Positions 63,663 through 64,000 of a stretch of 64,000 bases of DNA are shown here, piece after piece. The notes under the pieces were generated by a model. It had not been told where the DNA came from. It made no database searches and was given only the letters and a program-made list of their open reading frames with translations. How positions within the stretch are numbered: the stretch's first letter is position 1; every line of letters begins with the position of its first letter. A program made the translations under genes and the position numbers. The stretch comes from Caproiciproducens galactitolivorans (GTDB taxonomy: Bacteria; Bacillota; Clostridia; Oscillospirales; Acutalibacteraceae). The stretch lies in contig NZ_JAPOHA010000003.1 of NCBI RefSeq assembly GCF_026672255.1, forward strand, positions 229,153 to 293,152, in the 5' to 3' direction.

Positions 63663-64000
63663 ATGAAAATCCGCAAAATTCTTGCGCTTTGTTTATCGGC
63701 CCTGCTTATTGCTGCGGCGGGCTGCAGCGCAACAAATGGAGATGCGGTAAACTCCGGGGCCAATTCCGCGGCGAAAAACCTGTCTTCCGAATCCGTTTCC
63801 TCTTCCGGCAGTCCGTCAACTTCGACCAATCCATCAAGCTTACCGGCCAGAACAGCTTCATCTTCAAATTCAACTACGACTTCATCAGCTTCAGAAGCAA
63901 AAGGTCTGTTATTCGCCGAAGATAATTATACAAAGGCGATATTTCATATAGGAATGACACGGGAACAAGTAAAACAAGCTTTAAAGGATAATCAGTTGCG
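63663..64000 (+). CDS. Putative lipoprotein, 3' end outside the window
   Basis: The frame starting at ATG 63663 runs open to the window end (at least 112 codons). The signal peptide ends in the lipobox AAGC at residue 21. About 60 residues rich in Ser, Thr, Asn and Pro form a linker, and then a folded segment starts (EAKGLLFAEDNYTKAIFHIG, MTREQVKQALKD). The latter resembles the start of small lipoprotein domains of the BamE/SmpA-like or DUF type, where GMTREQV is common. A purine-rich site is weak (TGGGGG 11 bases upstream). Confidence 0.75.
   Translation, partial: MKIRKILALCLSALLIAAAGCSATNGDAVNSGANSAAKNLSSESVSSSGSPSTSTNPSSLPARTASSSNSTTTSSASEAKGLLFAEDNYTKAIFHIGMTREQVKQALKDNQL

Overview
The window comes from a spore-forming member of the Clostridia. 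The evidence is a spore-germinant receptor operon next to spoIIID, Gram-positive lipoproteins with lipoboxes, strong Shine-Dalgarno sites, frequent GTG and TTG starts, and LacI, GntR, AraC and YesMN-type regulators. An Oscillospirales-like gut or anaerobic fermenter is my inference; no rRNA gene is present to settle it. Most of the window has roughly balanced base composition. The block from about 11.9 to 33 kb, especially the polysaccharide genes at 12-25 kb, is clearly richer in A and T.

Layout. (1) 0.1-6.1 kb: an alpha-glucan module on the minus strand (binding protein, two MalFG-type permeases, intracellular GH13 enzyme) with a divergent LacI regulator and matching operator-like repeats at both promoters. 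(2) 6.1-11.6 kb: a GerA-type receptor operon (A, C, small two-helix protein, B), whose B subunit carries a long repeat tail, followed by spoIIID. (3) 11.9-25.2 kb: a surface-polysaccharide cluster with a broken priming transferase, several glycosyltransferases, rfbA/rfbC/rfbB, a Wzm/Wzt-type ABC exporter, an acetyltransferase and a sugar aminotransferase. (4) 25.2-26.5 kb: a scar with a degenerate tRNA-Lys, a broken DUF4143 ATPase gene and terminators. (5) 26.8-32.6 kb: an APC-family transporter plus lacZ, with an AraC regulator. (6) 33-40 kb: a D-allose operon (alsA, alsC, alsE, alsK, alsB, rpiB) with its own LacI regulator and three palindromic operator-like sites. (7) 40.3-49 kb: a FraB-like deglycase, a PfkB kinase, a five-gene oligopeptide-type importer and a GntR regulator, pointing to catabolism of fructosyl-amino acids or glycated peptides. 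(8) 49.3-50.2 kb: a DUF4127 remnant and nanE. (9) 50.4-60.0 kb: eight minus-strand genes joining a ribose-type sugar importer to a two-component system, a catalytically degenerate tandem ABC ATPase, a SIS-domain isomerase and a ROK kinase. (10) 60.3-64 kb: an ECF-like sigma factor, its presumed membrane anti-sigma partner and three secreted proteins or lipoproteins.

How the parts fit. Modules 1, 5, 6, 7 and 9 each pair an importer with intracellular enzymes and a local regulator, so most of the window is a series of sugar or sugar-amine scavenging cassettes. In the allose and Amadori-product cassettes the chemistry should end at fructose-6-P or glucose-6-P. Several SBP-containing operons carry a stem-loop next to the binding-protein gene, which would fit differential expression.

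The strongest candidate for an undescribed system is region 9. Its histidine kinase has two membrane helices and almost no extracellular part. It is encoded between its response regulator and an RbsA-shaped protein that has lost both P-loops and both Walker B motifs. A real ribose-type importer follows, behind a promoter with two G6T direct repeats 20 bp apart. I infer that the dead ATPase and the importer supply the sensory input that the kinase lacks.
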